DNA of 64,000 nucleotides, from contig NZ_VYPZ01000008.1 in the NCBI RefSeq assembly GCF_008710155.1, positions 124,001 through 188,000 of the forward strand, written 5' to 3'. Below the pieces are notes generated by a model, which saw only the letters and a list, made by a program, of their open reading frames with translations, searched no databases and was not told the origin of the DNA. This DNA is from Sphingobium limneticum (lineage in GTDB: Bacteria > Pseudomonadota > Alphaproteobacteria > Sphingomonadales > Sphingomonadaceae). Position numbers and translations under genes: made by a program. Of the stretch, positions 28,837 to 38,333 are shown piece after piece (position 1 is the stretch's first letter; every line of letters begins with the position of its first letter).

Positions 28837-29012
28837 TCTCATCTTTGGGCCAACCGGTCGCGCGGGGCCTTCCCCACTCGCACATTAACCCTTTCTTCAG
28901 GGCAGGGGCGCAGTCTGTCGCCGTGGTCGGCCGGTTAGGGGGCGGGCCGCACCGCAGCTTATGCCCCGCCATGCCATGCAGGCGTGGCCCCATTCGAGCA
29001 GCGGATGCCCTG

Positions 29013-30008
29013 ATGATGCACGCGATTGTGAACGACGAACCCGGCCGTGTCGCCGCCCTGCACCGCTACCAGATTCTCGACACCCCGTCCGAAGGCGCGT
29101 TCGACAAGGTCACCAACCTCATCCGCACCCTGTTCGGCGTCCCCATGTCCGCCGTGTCGCTGATCGACACCGACCGTCAATGGTTCAAGTCGCTCGCCGG
29201 CCTCGACGCCACGCAGACCCCCCGCAGCGAAGCTTTTTGCGACCATGCCATCCGGCAGGACGAGCCGCTGATCATCACCGATGCACGCGACGATCCGCGC
29301 TTTTGCGACAATCCGCTGGTCACCGGCGATCCGGGCATTCGCAGCTATGCCGGCGTGCCGCTGCGCACGCCTGATGGCTATAATATCGGGTCGCTCTGCG
29401 CCATCGACACTCGCGCGCGCGACTTCGCGCCCGAACAGATCGAGATATTGAAGAGTCTGGCCCCGATCGTGGTCGAGCAGATGGAATTGCGCCTGCTGGC
29501 CGAGCGCGACCATCTGAGCGGGGCACTGACCCGCCGCGCCTTCGTCGCCGCACTGGACAAGGCGATCGCGCTGCATATCCGGCACCAGCGCCCCGCCGCC
29601 CTGCTGATCCTGGACATCGACCATTTCAAGCGGATCAACGACACATATGGCCATCCGGTCGGCGACCGGGTGATCGAGGCGGTCGCGAAACGCTGCGCCG
29701 AACTCTCCCGCCCCAGCGATTCGCTCGGCCGGATCGGTGGCGAGGAATTCGCGCTGCTGCTGCCCGAAACCAGCGAGGCGGACGCGCTGGCCGCCGCGCG
29801 CCGTTTCTGCGCCGCGATCGGGGCGATGCGCATCCCCCATGATCCGCCGCTTCATGTTACCGCCAGTTTCGGCGTGGCCGCGATCGGCCTCGGCCGGATG
29901 AGCAGCCAGGACTGGCTGTCGGCCGCCGATGCAGCCCTCTACGAAGCCAAGCGCGGTGGCCGCAACCGGGCGGTGCTGGCGCCGCTGGCGGCCGAGTGCG
30001 CCGCCTGA
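29013..30008 (+). CDS. GAF-domain diguanylate cyclase
   Basis: 331 residues from ATG 29013 (a second ATG follows directly). Residues 20-160 are a GAF sensor with RYQILDTPSEGAFDKVT, SLIDTDRQWFKS and SYAGVPLRTPDG. Residues 165-325 are the cyclase, with DIDHFKRINDTYGHPVGD and the active site GGEEF at 242-246. The product-inhibition I-site RxxD (R233-D236) lies five residues before GGEEF, so both catalysis and c-di-GMP feedback are expected. No membrane helix or signal is present: a cytoplasmic sensor. The GAF ligand is unknown. Confidence 0.92.
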   Translation: MMHAIVNDEPGRVAALHRYQILDTPSEGAFDKVTNLIRTLFGVPMSAVSLIDTDRQWFKSLAGLDATQTPRSEAFCDHAIRQDEPLIITDARDDPRFCDNPLVTGDPGIRSYAGVPLRTPDGYNIGSLCAIDTRARDFAPEQIEILKSLAPIVVEQMELRLLAERDHLSGALTRRAFVAALDKAIALHIRHQRPAALLILDIDHFKRINDTYGHPVGDRVIEAVAKRCAELSRPSDSLGRIGGEEFALLLPETSEADALAAARRFCAAIGAMRIPHDPPLHVTASFGVAAIGLGRMSSQDWLSAADAALYEAKRGGRNRAVLAPLAAECAA

Positions 30009-30252
30009 TCCGAGGTCGGAAGTCCCGGACATAAGTGGTACCATGCCGCCCATCGGTGCATTCTACGCGCTCAGCGCATCTGCGGCGCATGCGTCTGTCA
30101 TGTTGGCAGGATAGGACAAGGCGGACCGAGTCCAGCCATGACGACGAGCCTTTGCGGCAATGATAGTCATAAAATAGAAATATAAATGACGCGCAAATGT
30201 CACCTGTTGGTCATATTGGGCGCGGCGACCCTTTGTTGGGAGAGGAATTGCC

Positions 30253-30945
30253 GTGCGCTCCATTCGCCCTTGCCTGTCGTCTATCGCCGCCCTGCCCCTT
30301 TTATGGGCCGCCACGACGCGCGCGCATGCCAGCGAGGATGAACAGCTGTGGACCACGGCCAACGCCACGGTGAAGCTGGGCGATCATTGGCGCCTGTCGC
30401 AGGAAATCGTCGCCCGTTTCAGCGACGATCGCCAGGGCCTGTACGAAATCGAATCCAACACGCTGGTCGGATACAAGCTGTCCAAGGTGGTGACGATCTG
30501 GGCCGGCTATACCCATGACCCGCAATATGCCGGCGGTGATTTCACCGTTATGGAGCATCGCGGCCGCCAGCAGGTGACGTTCGACAATATCGCGAAGATC
30601 GGCCGCGTTTCGATCAGCGCCCGGATGCGGATGGAGGAACGGTGGCGCGAGGGGGTGGACGGCACCGCCTGGCGGCTGCGCCCCTATGTGAAGCTGGTCA
30701 TGCCCTTCCAGGAAGGCGGCAAGACCGCGCTCATCCTCAGCCATGAAAGCTTCTTCGACCTCAACAAGACCAATTTCCAGCGGGTCCAGGGAGAGGAGCG
30801 GATGCGCAACCTGATCGCCATCACCACCCCGGTCGCGAAGAATGTGAATGCGGAAATCGGCTATCTGCACCAGCATGGCTTTCGTCGCCATGCCGACGAC
30901 AGCAACGACCATGTAGCATCGTTCGCGCTGAGCTTCAGCTTCTAG
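30253..30945 (+). CDS. DUF2490 family exported beta-rich protein
   Basis: 230 residues, GTG start at 30253 after GGGAGAGG. A signal peptide (about 1-26, ending AHA) is followed by regular alternating strands with aromatic girdles (WTTANATVKLGDHWRLSQE, VTIWAGYTHDPQY, VSISARMRMEERW) and a terminal Phe in ALSFSF. The pattern fits an outer-membrane barrel of the DUF2490 family, whose function is not known. It stands between the cyclase and the restriction enzyme with gaps of 244 and 93 bp. Confidence 0.8.
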   Translation: MRSIRPCLSSIAALPLLWAATTRAHASEDEQLWTTANATVKLGDHWRLSQEIVARFSDDRQGLYEIESNTLVGYKLSKVVTIWAGYTHDPQYAGGDFTVMEHRGRQQVTFDNIAKIGRVSISARMRMEERWREGVDGTAWRLRPYVKLVMPFQEGGKTALILSHESFFDLNKTNFQRVQGEERMRNLIAITTPVAKNVNAEIGYLHQHGFRRHADDSNDHVASFALSFSF

Positions 30946-31038
30946 TCAATGGCCGATGACTCGGAAACGGATGCTACTCCGCTTGATATAGCCCGTTGAT
31001 CCGCCAGCCTTTTCCCGTCTCATCGGGGGAGGGAAAGC

Positions 31039-33777
31039 ATGCGTCTCAGCTGGCCGGAAATTCGTGCGAACGCGGCGCATTTTTCGGAGGAATGGCACGG
31101 CAAGGGCTATGAAAAGGGCCAGACCCACAGTTTCTACGACGAGTTTTTCGCGATTTTCGGCGTCCCCCGCAAACAGGTGGCATCCTACGAACATCGGGTA
31201 AAGGCACTCGATCCGCGCCGGACCGGCGGCTTCATCGACCTGTTCTGGCCCGGCATGCTGATCGTCGAGCAGAAGAGCATCGGCCGCAATCTCGACCGCG
31301 CCATGACGCAGGCGCTCGATTATCATGACTGGCTGCCGGAGGCGCAGCGACCGCGCCACATGATGGTGTGCGATTTCCAGCGGTTCGAACTGCTCGACCT
31401 GGAAACGCGGCGGCACTGGCACTTCCCGCTGCCCGACCTCAAACGCCATGTCGAAGCGTTCGACTTCATCCTGGGCGCCAAGCCGCAATTGCTGCGCAAC
31501 CAGTCGCCGGTCAATCGCAAGGCGACCGACCTGATGGGGCGCCTGCACAATGCGCTGGCCGCCCAGGGCTATGTCGGTCACGATCTGGAACGGCTGCTGG
31601 TGCGCCTGCTCTTCATCCTCTTCGCCGACGACACCGGCATATTCGAACGACGCGAGCAATTCCTCCTCTTCCTCGAAACCCGGACCAGCGCCGATGGCGG
31701 CGACCTGGGCCGCTGGTTGATCGAATTGTTCGAGATACTCGACACCCCGCCCGATCGGCGACAGCGCGGGCTGGACGCCGACCTCGCCGAATTTCCCTAT
31801 ATCAACGGCGCGCTCTTTTCCGGCCGCATCGCCACGCCCGTGTTCGACCGGGCTATGCGCCAGATGCTGATCGACGCCAGCATCTTCGACTGGGGAGAGG
31901 TATCGCCGGCCATTTTCGGATCTTTGTTCGAAAGTGTGATCGATAAAGTGACTCGCCGGAAACAGGGCGCCCATTACACCCCCGAAGAGGCGATATTGAA
32001 GGTGATCGGCCCGTTGTTCCTGGACGATCTGCGCGCCGAGTTCGAGCGCGCCTGCGCCTTGCGGTCCGGCCGGGACGCGGCGCTGCGCCGCTTGCAGGAC
32101 AGGATGGCCAGCCTCAGCTTCCTCGATCCGGCCTGCGGCGCGGGCAATTTCCTGGTCGTCGCCTATCGCGAACTGCGCGAGCTGGAACGGGAAATCATCC
32201 GTGAGCGGCTGATCGCGGACGGCCCGGTGCAGCAGGTGCTGGACGTCGCCGACCTCACCCGGCTGAATGTCGATCGCTTCCACGGTATCGAGATCGACGA
32301 ATTTCCCAGCCAGATCGCGCAAGTCGCGCTGTGGATGACCGACCATATCGCCAATACCCGGCTGGGCGAGGATTTCGGCCGCCCCTATGCCCGCATCCCG
32401 CTCGTCACCGCGCCCAATATCCGCCATGGCGACGCGCTGGAGATGGACTGGACGGACCTGCTGCCGCCGGACCGGTGCAGCTATGTCTTCGGCAATCCGC
32501 CCTTCATCGGAAAGAAAGAGCAGACTGCTGCGCAAAAAGGCCAGGTGCGCCGCTTGTTCCCGTACAGTCCGGGCGCGGGGGAAGTCGATTATGTCGCCTG
32601 TTGGTTCATGAAGGCGGCGCAGTTCCAAGTGCATAATCAAGACATGGAATTTGCTTTCATTGCGACAAATTCGATCACCCAAGGCGAGCAAGTAGCCCAT
32701 ATATGGCCGCATATTCTGGAGAAACATGGACTGACGATCCGCTTCGCCCACCGTACATTCGGATGGAACAGCCAGTCACGCGGCATGGCGCATGTCCATG
32801 TTGTCATCGTCGGGTTGACGTCCAGACCGACCGCGCAAAAGCGGCTTTTCGATCATAGCAGAACGGGTGCGGCGACCGAATTACGCGCCTCTAACATCAA
32901 CGCCTATCTGGCCGATGCGGCACCGGTATATGTCGGCAAGGCGCGCAAGCCGATCTCTCCACGGCCAGCGATCGCCAAGGGTAGCGAGGCGACAGATTTC
33001 GGTCATCTGACCATATCCGCCACGGTGCGAGAAGAGCTGCTTCGAGAACCGGGCTTTCGGCCGGAATGGCTGCGCCCGTATGTCGGCGGCGACGAATATA
33101 TCAATGGCATCGATCGATGGTGCCTCTGGCTTGAAGAGGCCAACCCCACAGAGATCCGGCAATGCCGCGCTGTTGTAACGCGGTTGCAGGCGGTCGCTGC
33201 CGGCAGACGCGAAAGCAGCAAAAGCCGGACGCGGGCATTGGCCGAATATCCGTCCATGTTCGGGGAAAATCGGCAACCCCAGGGCGATTACATCATCATT
33301 CCGAAAATATCGTCCCAGCGCCGCGATTATGTACCGATCGGCATATTGCCCGACAGCGTGATCGTCAGCGGCAGCGCCCAATTCATCGCCGACGCAGATC
33401 TGACGACTCTGGGAATGGTAATGAGCAGAATGCACATGACATGGATGCGCGCGGTCGGCGGCCGAACCAAAAGCGATTATCAATATTCCAATACGCTCGT
33501 GTACAACAGTTTCCCGTGGCCCGATCCAACCCCAACGCAAAACGGTCAGATAGGGCTACTGGCAAAAGCCGTCCTCGACGCGCGCGCCCTGCCCAAAAAT
33601 GCCGGCTCCACTTTGGCCGACCTCTACGATCCCGACACGATGCCGATCGAATTGCGCCGCGCGCATCGCGATCTCGATCAGGCCGTGGACCGGCTCTATC
33701 GCCGGGCGCCCTTCGCGTCCGACCGGGCGCGGGTGGAGCATCTCTTCACCCTTTACCAACAGCTCGCCAGCCAATGA
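31039..33777 (+). CDS. MmeI-like bifunctional restriction-modification enzyme (Type IIL/IIG)
   Basis: 912 residues from ATG 31039 (GGGAGGGA upstream), close to MmeI's 919. The nuclease domain has D67, E77 and K79, with the D-x9-E-x-K spacing of MmeI-type nucleases. A helical spacer follows (about 165-330). The gamma-class methyltransferase has DPACGAGNF (363-371) and FGNPPF (484-489). Residues about 640-830 form the target-recognition part, and a helical C-terminus ends at 912. One chain methylates adenine at an asymmetric site and cuts about 20 bp away if unmethylated. No specificity subunit or separate nuclease is adjacent, as expected. The part from about 32620 to 33540 looks poorer in G+C than its flanks. 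Confidence 0.92.
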   Translation: MRLSWPEIRANAAHFSEEWHGKGYEKGQTHSFYDEFFAIFGVPRKQVASYEHRVKALDPRRTGGFIDLFWPGMLIVEQKSIGRNLDRAMTQALDYHDWLPEAQRPRHMMVCDFQRFELLDLETRRHWHFPLPDLKRHVEAFDFILGAKPQLLRNQSPVNRKATDLMGRLHNALAAQGYVGHDLERLLVRLLFILFADDTGIFERREQFLLFLETRTSADGGDLGRWLIELFEILDTPPDRRQRGLDADLAEFPYINGALFSGRIATPVFDRAMRQMLIDASIFDWGEVSPAIFGSLFESVIDKVTRRKQGAHYTPEEAILKVIGPLFLDDLRAEFERACALRSGRDAALRRLQDRMASLSFLDPACGAGNFLVVAYRELRELEREIIRERLIADGPVQQVLDVADLTRLNVDRFHGIEIDEFPSQIAQVALWMTDHIANTRLGEDFGRPYARIPLVTAPNIRHGDALEMDWTDLLPPDRCSYVFGNPPFIGKKEQTAAQKGQVRRLFPYSPGAGEVDYVACWFMKAAQFQVHNQDMEFAFIATNSITQGEQVAHIWPHILEKHGLTIRFAHRTFGWNSQSRGMAHVHVVIVGLTSRPTAQKRLFDHSRTGAATELRASNINAYLADAAPVYVGKARKPISPRPAIAKGSEATDFGHLTISATVREELLREPGFRPEWLRPYVGGDEYINGIDRWCLWLEEANPTEIRQCRAVVTRLQAVAAGRRESSKSRTRALAEYPSMFGENRQPQGDYIIIPKISSQRRDYVPIGILPDSVIVSGSAQFIADADLTTLGMVMSRMHMTWMRAVGGRTKSDYQYSNTLVYNSFPWPDPTPTQNGQIGLLAKAVLDARALPKNAGSTLADLYDPDTMPIELRRAHRDLDQAVDRLYRRAPFASDRARVEHLFTLYQQLASQ

Positions 33778-33848
33778 TGCCGAGCTGTCCTACAGGCCTG
33801 GAAAATGGCTATATCCCTCATGTCCCCAGCACCATCGCACCGCGCAAG

Positions 33849-33906
33849 CCTATGTCCGAAATAGGAATTTTAATGACAAAATATGCGGGAAATGTGCGAA
33901 GTTAAG
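33849..33906. repeat. Copy 1 of a dispersed element with 23-base conserved core
   Basis: The core at 33884-33906 starts TGCGGGAAATGTGCGAAGTT and ends AAG. An identical core stands at 51135-51157 in an unrelated gap. CCTAT (33849-33853) and ATAGG (33861-33865) form a small inverted repeat just upstream, as in the second copy. It lies in the 172-bp gap between the MmeI-like gene and bioF. Confidence 0.7.
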
Positions 33907-33949
33907 GCCCCGCTTGCCGCCTCCTGAAGCCAGGCCTATAGCCCGCGCC

Positions 33950-35074
33950 ATGACCGCCGAACCCTATGCCAAGCAGCTTGCCGCGCTGGAGTCGCGCGGG
34001 CGGTTGCGCCGCCTGATCCCGCGCGCCGGCCGCGACTTCGCTTCCAACGATTATCTGGGCCTGGCCGGCGATCCGATCATCGCCCAGGCCGTCGCCGACG
34101 CGATCGGGCGCGGCGTGCCAGTGGGATCGGGCGGATCGCGCCTGCTGCGCGGCAATGCGCCCGAACATGAAGGGCTGGAGGCGAAGGCCGCCGACTTCTT
34201 CCGCACGCAAGGCGCGCTGTTCGTAGCCAATGGCTATGTCGGCAATCTGGCGCTGTTCTCGACCTTGCCCCAGCGCGGCGACCTGATCGTCGCGGACGAG
34301 CTGATCCACGCCAGCGCCCATGACGGCATGCGCATGAGCAAGGCGCAGGCCGTCTTCGCCCGCCATAATGACGTGCAGAGCTTCACCGACCTGATCGTCG
34401 CCTGGCGTAAGGAAGGTGGCACCGGCCGCATCTGGATCGCGGTCGAGACGCTCTATTCGATGGACGGCGACATGGCGCCGCTGTCCGACCTCGCCAAGCT
34501 GGCGGCCACCCATGGCGGGATGCTGCTGCTGGACGAAGCGCATGGCACCGGCGTGTTCGGTCCCGGCGGGCGCGGCCTGTCGGCGGGGCTCGATGGCCTG
34601 CACAATGTCATCACGCTGCACACCTGCGGCAAGGCGATGGGAACGGAGGGCGCGCTGATCTGCGGCCCGCGCATCCATATCGAATATCTGATCAACCGCG
34701 CCCGCGCCTTCATCTTCTCGACCGCGCCCTCGCCGCTGATGGCGGTGGCGGCATCGGCCGCGCTGGACCGGATCGAACAGGCGAGCGACCTGCGCGACCG
34801 GCTGAAGACCTTGCGGCAGGATGCTGCCGAAGCGATCTGTGCGCCATTGGGCCTGCCCGCGCCGCGCAGCCAGATCGTACCGGTGATATTGGGCGACGAC
34901 GTGCGCACCATGGCGGTGGCCGCCGCCTTGCAGCAGGCCGGCTTCGACGTGCGCGGCATTCGCCCGCCGACCGTACCGGCGGGCACCAGCCGTTTGCGCA
35001 TATCCCTGACCCTGAATGTCGGGCGCAACGATGTCGCCGCGCTGGGCGAGGTGTTGCGAAAGGCGATGAAATGA
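33950..35074 (+). CDS. bioF: 8-amino-7-oxononanoate synthase
   Basis: 374 residues from ATG 33950; the frame is open further left but runs over non-coding repeat sequence. Alpha-oxoamine synthase features are GGSRLLRGN, FVANGYVGNLA, LLLDEAHGTG and the PLP lysine K228 in HTCGKAMG. The enzyme joins pimeloyl-ACP and alanine to make KAPA, the first step of biotin ring assembly. The stop overlaps bioD by 4 bp (ATGA), so the two are coupled. Other PLP acyltransferases such as ALA synthase are less likely given the bioD neighbour. Confidence 0.93.
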   Translation: MTAEPYAKQLAALESRGRLRRLIPRAGRDFASNDYLGLAGDPIIAQAVADAIGRGVPVGSGGSRLLRGNAPEHEGLEAKAADFFRTQGALFVANGYVGNLALFSTLPQRGDLIVADELIHASAHDGMRMSKAQAVFARHNDVQSFTDLIVAWRKEGGTGRIWIAVETLYSMDGDMAPLSDLAKLAATHGGMLLLDEAHGTGVFGPGGRGLSAGLDGLHNVITLHTCGKAMGTEGALICGPRIHIEYLINRARAFIFSTAPSPLMAVAASAALDRIEQASDLRDRLKTLRQDAAEAICAPLGLPAPRSQIVPVILGDDVRTMAVAAALQQAGFDVRGIRPPTVPAGTSRLRISLTLNVGRNDVAALGEVLRKAMK

Positions 35075-35685
35075 GCGTGTTGATCGTCACCGGCACGGAC
35101 ACCGGCATCGGCAAGACCGTCTTTGCCGCAGGCCTGGCCGGCGCGTTGGGCGCTTATTATTGGAAACCGATCCAGGCCGGCGTCGATCCGGAGGGCGACA
35201 AGGAAACGGTCGCCGCCCTGTCCGGCCTGCCCTCGACACGCATCCTGCCCGAAGCCTTCCGCCTGACCACGCCGGCCTCCCCGCATCTGGCCGCGCGGAT
35301 CGACGGCGTCACCATCGCGCTCGACCAGCTGCCGCTGCCCCAGGTGGACGGGCCGCTGGTGGTGGAGGGCGCCGGCGGCGTGCTGGTCCCCATTTCCGAA
35401 ACGCTGCTGATGGCCGACCTGTTCGCCCATTGGGGCCAGCCGGTGATCCTGTGCGCCCGCACGGGGCTTGGCACCATCAATCACAGCCTGCTCAGCATAG
35501 AGGCGCTGCGATCGCGCGGCGCGCATCTGGCCGGCATCGCCTTCATCGGCGATCCCCATGCGGAAAATGAGCGGATCGTGCCACAACTGGCGGGCGTCCC
35601 CTCGCTCGGCCGGCTGCCGCATCTGGACAGGCTCGATCCGGCATCGCTGGCGACGGCGTTCGCGGCGAACATCCGACTGCCCTGA
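35071..35685 (+). CDS. bioD: ATP-dependent dethiobiotin synthetase
   Basis: 204 residues. The P-loop TGTDTGIGKT is at 7-16, with VVEGAGGVLVP near 97-107 and the Lys-containing YWKPIQAG after the first strand. It closes the ureido ring of DAPA with CO2 and ATP. It overlaps bioF by 4 bp; the enzyme that makes its substrate, bioA, is 5.7 kb downstream. The stop is followed by a palindromic repeat and 278 bp to the next gene. Confidence 0.95.
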   Translation: MSVLIVTGTDTGIGKTVFAAGLAGALGAYYWKPIQAGVDPEGDKETVAALSGLPSTRILPEAFRLTTPASPHLAARIDGVTIALDQLPLPQVDGPLVVEGAGGVLVPISETLLMADLFAHWGQPVILCARTGLGTINHSLLSIEALRSRGAHLAGIAFIGDPHAENERIVPQLAGVPSLGRLPHLDRLDPASLATAFAANIRLP

Positions 35686-35740
35686 AAAAGGCCCGCTCGT
35701 TTCGCGCATAGTCGAGGGACGGAAGCACAGCGCCAGCCGC

Positions 35741-35800
35741 TTCTCGACCTTGGCCTGTCCTGAGCGCCTGCCTTGGCAGGCAGTCGAAGGGCTCGAAGCG
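35741..35800. repeat. Intergenic repeat with internal GCCTGCC hairpin
   Basis: GCCTGCC (35766-35772) and GGCAGGC (35775-35781) form a tight hairpin inside a longer TCGACC...GTCGAAGGG style sequence. It follows bioD by about 80 bp and resembles the dispersed palindromes at 51179-51254 (CTGAGC and TCGAA words). No T-run is present. Confidence 0.6.
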
Positions 35801-35963
35801 AACGGAGAGGGCAGAAAGCCGGCAGGCGGCGACTAGCCTAATATTTCAACGGCCGACAATTTTCGACCAACGACATGGACAAGCCTGTTGCACGGGCGTT
35901 CAAGTCCCGGTCACGCCGGGCCTGCTACCGCTTGCCCATCTGTCACAAGCAAGGGATGCTTTG

Positions 35964-38009
35964 ATGAAAACCCTCCTCATGGGCGCTGCCGCCACCGCGC
36001 TGGCGCTGGCCGCCACCATGGCGCAAGCCGATCAGCCCGCCACCCCCGCCGCCGCTTCGGCCAGCACAGCCAAGCCGACCTATGGCAGCTATGGTTTCGA
36101 CGCGACCGGCATGGACGCGTCGGTCAAGCCGGGCGACGATTTCTACGACTATGCCAACGGCACCTGGGCGAAGAACACGCCGATCCCGGCCGACAAGTCC
36201 AATTATGGCGCGTTCAACACGCTGGACGACCTGTCGCGTGAACGCACCAAGGGCATATTGGAAGCGGCCAAGTCCGATCCCAACAGCAAGATCGGCGCGG
36301 CTTATGCCAGCTATCTGGACAGCGCCACCGTCGAAAAGCAGGGCCTGACCCCGATCAAGCCCTGGCTGGCCGAGATCAAGGCGATCAAGGACCAGAAGGG
36401 CTATGCGCTGGTCGCGGCCAAGGCGGCACGCGCCGGCATCGACGGGCCGTTCCGCTTCTATGTCGGGCAGGACGACAAGGATCCCGAAACCTACATCCTG
36501 TCCATGGGCCAAAGTGGCCTGGGCCTGCCCGATCGCGACTATTATCTGGATCAGGACACCAAGATGGCGGCGATCCGCACCGCCTATGTCGCGCATCTGG
36601 AACAGATGTTGACGCTGGCGGGCGAAAGCGATGCCAAGGCGCGCGCCGCCGCACTGATGGCTTTCGAGACGGACATCGCCAAGGTCCACTGGACCCAGGT
36701 CGACAGCCGCGACGCGGACAAGACCTATAACAAGATGACGCTGGCCGAGCTGCAAAAGGCCGCGCCCGGCTTCGACTTCGCCGCTTTCTACAAGGCGAAC
36801 GGCCTGACCCCCACCAGCCTGCTGGTCGCCCAGCCCAGCGCCATCACCGGCGAAGCCGCGCTGATCGCCAAGGCGCCGGTCGGCGTGCTGAAGGACGCGC
36901 TGCTGCTGCGCACCCTGCACGGTTTTGCCGACAAGCTGCCCGAAAATATCGCGAACGCCGACTTCGCCTTCTACGGCACCACCCTGTCAGGCACGCCGGA
37001 ACGCGAAGCCCGCTGGAAGCGCGGCGTCGATTTCCTGAAGGAATCGCTCGGCGAAGAAGTGGGCAAGGCCTATGTCGCGCAATATTTCCCGCCCGAAACC
37101 AAGGCGGCGATGGACGTGCTGGTCAAGAATGTGCTCGCCGCCATGGGCCGCCGCATCGACGCGCTGCCGTGGATGAGCGACACGGCCAAGGCGCGCGCGC
37201 ACAAGAAGCTGGCCGCCTTCACCCCCAAGATCGGCTATCCCGACAAGTGGCGCGACTATGCCGGCCTGACGATCAAGGGCGGCGACCTGTTCGGCAATGC
37301 GCTGCGGTCGAACCAGTTCGAGTTCGACTATAATATCGGCAAGCTGGGCAAGCCCATCTATCGCTGGGAATGGGGCATGACCCCGATGGAGATCAACGCC
37401 TATGCCAATTTCGGCATGGTGGAGATCGTTTTCCCCGCCGCCATCCTGCAACCGCCCTTCTTCGATCCCAAGGCGGACCCGGCGGTCAATTATGGCGGCA
37501 TCGGCGCGGTGATCGGCCATGAACTGAGCCATCATTTCGACGATCAGGGCGCGAAATATGACGAGACGGGCAAGCTCAACCAGTGGTGGACCGATCAGGA
37601 CGTCGCCAATTTCAAGGCGCTGACGGGCAAGTTGGGCGCACAATATGACGCCTATGAGCCGTTCCCCGGCGCGCATGTGAAGGGCGCCTTCACCATGGGC
37701 GAGAATATCGGCGATCTGGGCGGCCTGGCCGTCGCGCTCGACGCCTATCATGCCTCGCTGGGCGGCAAGCCTGCGCCGGTGATCGACGGCATGACCGGCG
37801 ACCAGCGCTTCTTCCTGGGCTGGGCTCAGGTGTGGCGCCGCAACTATCGCGAGGCGAATCTGCGCCAGCGGCTGGTGACCGATCCGCACGCGCCGTCGCA
37901 ATATCGCACCGACATCGTGCGCAATTTCGACGCCTGGTATGACGCGTTCAAGCCCGCGCCGGGCGGCAAAATCTATCTGGCGCCCAAGGATCGCGTGAAG
38001 ATCTGGTAA
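35964..38009 (+). CDS. Exported M13-family (neprilysin-like) zinc metallopeptidase
   Basis: 681 residues from ATG 35964 (AAGGGA upstream; a TTG precedes it directly). A signal peptide (to about 22, ending AQA) sends it to the periplasm or beyond. Residues 50-400 are the M13 N-terminal half, opening KPGDDFYDYANGTWAKN. The catalytic half has VIGHELSHHFDDQG (H519, E520, H523) and ENIGDLGG, giving the third ligand E580. The chain ends VKIW, like the usual CxIW end but without the Cys. M13 enzymes cut small peptides. It separates bioD from bioA and seems to be its own unit, ended by a strong hairpin. Confidence 0.93.
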   Translation: MKTLLMGAAATALALAATMAQADQPATPAAASASTAKPTYGSYGFDATGMDASVKPGDDFYDYANGTWAKNTPIPADKSNYGAFNTLDDLSRERTKGILEAAKSDPNSKIGAAYASYLDSATVEKQGLTPIKPWLAEIKAIKDQKGYALVAAKAARAGIDGPFRFYVGQDDKDPETYILSMGQSGLGLPDRDYYLDQDTKMAAIRTAYVAHLEQMLTLAGESDAKARAAALMAFETDIAKVHWTQVDSRDADKTYNKMTLAELQKAAPGFDFAAFYKANGLTPTSLLVAQPSAITGEAALIAKAPVGVLKDALLLRTLHGFADKLPENIANADFAFYGTTLSGTPEREARWKRGVDFLKESLGEEVGKAYVAQYFPPETKAAMDVLVKNVLAAMGRRIDALPWMSDTAKARAHKKLAAFTPKIGYPDKWRDYAGLTIKGGDLFGNALRSNQFEFDYNIGKLGKPIYRWEWGMTPMEINAYANFGMVEIVFPAAILQPPFFDPKADPAVNYGGIGAVIGHELSHHFDDQGAKYDETGKLNQWWTDQDVANFKALTGKLGAQYDAYEPFPGAHVKGAFTMGENIGDLGGLAVALDAYHASLGGKPAPVIDGMTGDQRFFLGWAQVWRRNYREANLRQRLVTDPHAPSQYRTDIVRNFDAWYDAFKPAPGGKIYLAPKDRVKIW

Positions 38010-38118
38010 GCCAAAAGCGTTTTCCAAGCAGGGGGAATCACCTGCTGACTCGGAACACGCGGCAAACAAAATTTAGAGCAGCCGAGCCGATGCGTTGTAT
38101 CGAAAGCTGCGTCGGAAC

Positions 38119-38160
38119 AGCGGCCCGGGTTCGATTACGAATCCGGGCCGCTATTTATTC
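38119..38160 (+). terminator. Strong terminator after the M13 peptidase gene
   Basis: A 15-bp stem (38119-38133 with 38138-38152; one G-U pair) around loop ATTA, beginning AGCGGCCCGGGTTCG and followed by ATTTATT. It lies in the 324-bp gap 38010-38333, whose remaining sequence holds the promoter region of the DUF4168 gene. Confidence 0.85.
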
Positions 38161-38272
38161 CGCACCTGCGAATGGACGGTGCGACGAATGGCGCCTGTCG
38201 GGGGACGAGCCGTTTTGGCGAATCCTGTTACCTTTTGAATCGCACGGCTTGCCGTTGCGCCCTTTCCCGCCC

Positions 38273-38298
38273 GGAACGATTTCAACAGCTTGGCCGTC
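38273..38298 (+). promoter_or_regulatory. Possible EcfG-type stress promoter ahead of the DUF4168 gene
   Basis: GGAAC at 38273-38277, then 17 bases, then CGTC at 38295-38298. The alphaproteobacterial general-stress sigma factor EcfG prefers GGAAC-N16/17-CGTT; the last base differs here. It stands 36 bp before the start codon at 38334, a suitable distance. Confidence 0.3.
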
Positions 38299-38333
38299 TG
38301 TTCATCAGCATACCGATCAAGAGGAGAAAAAAG

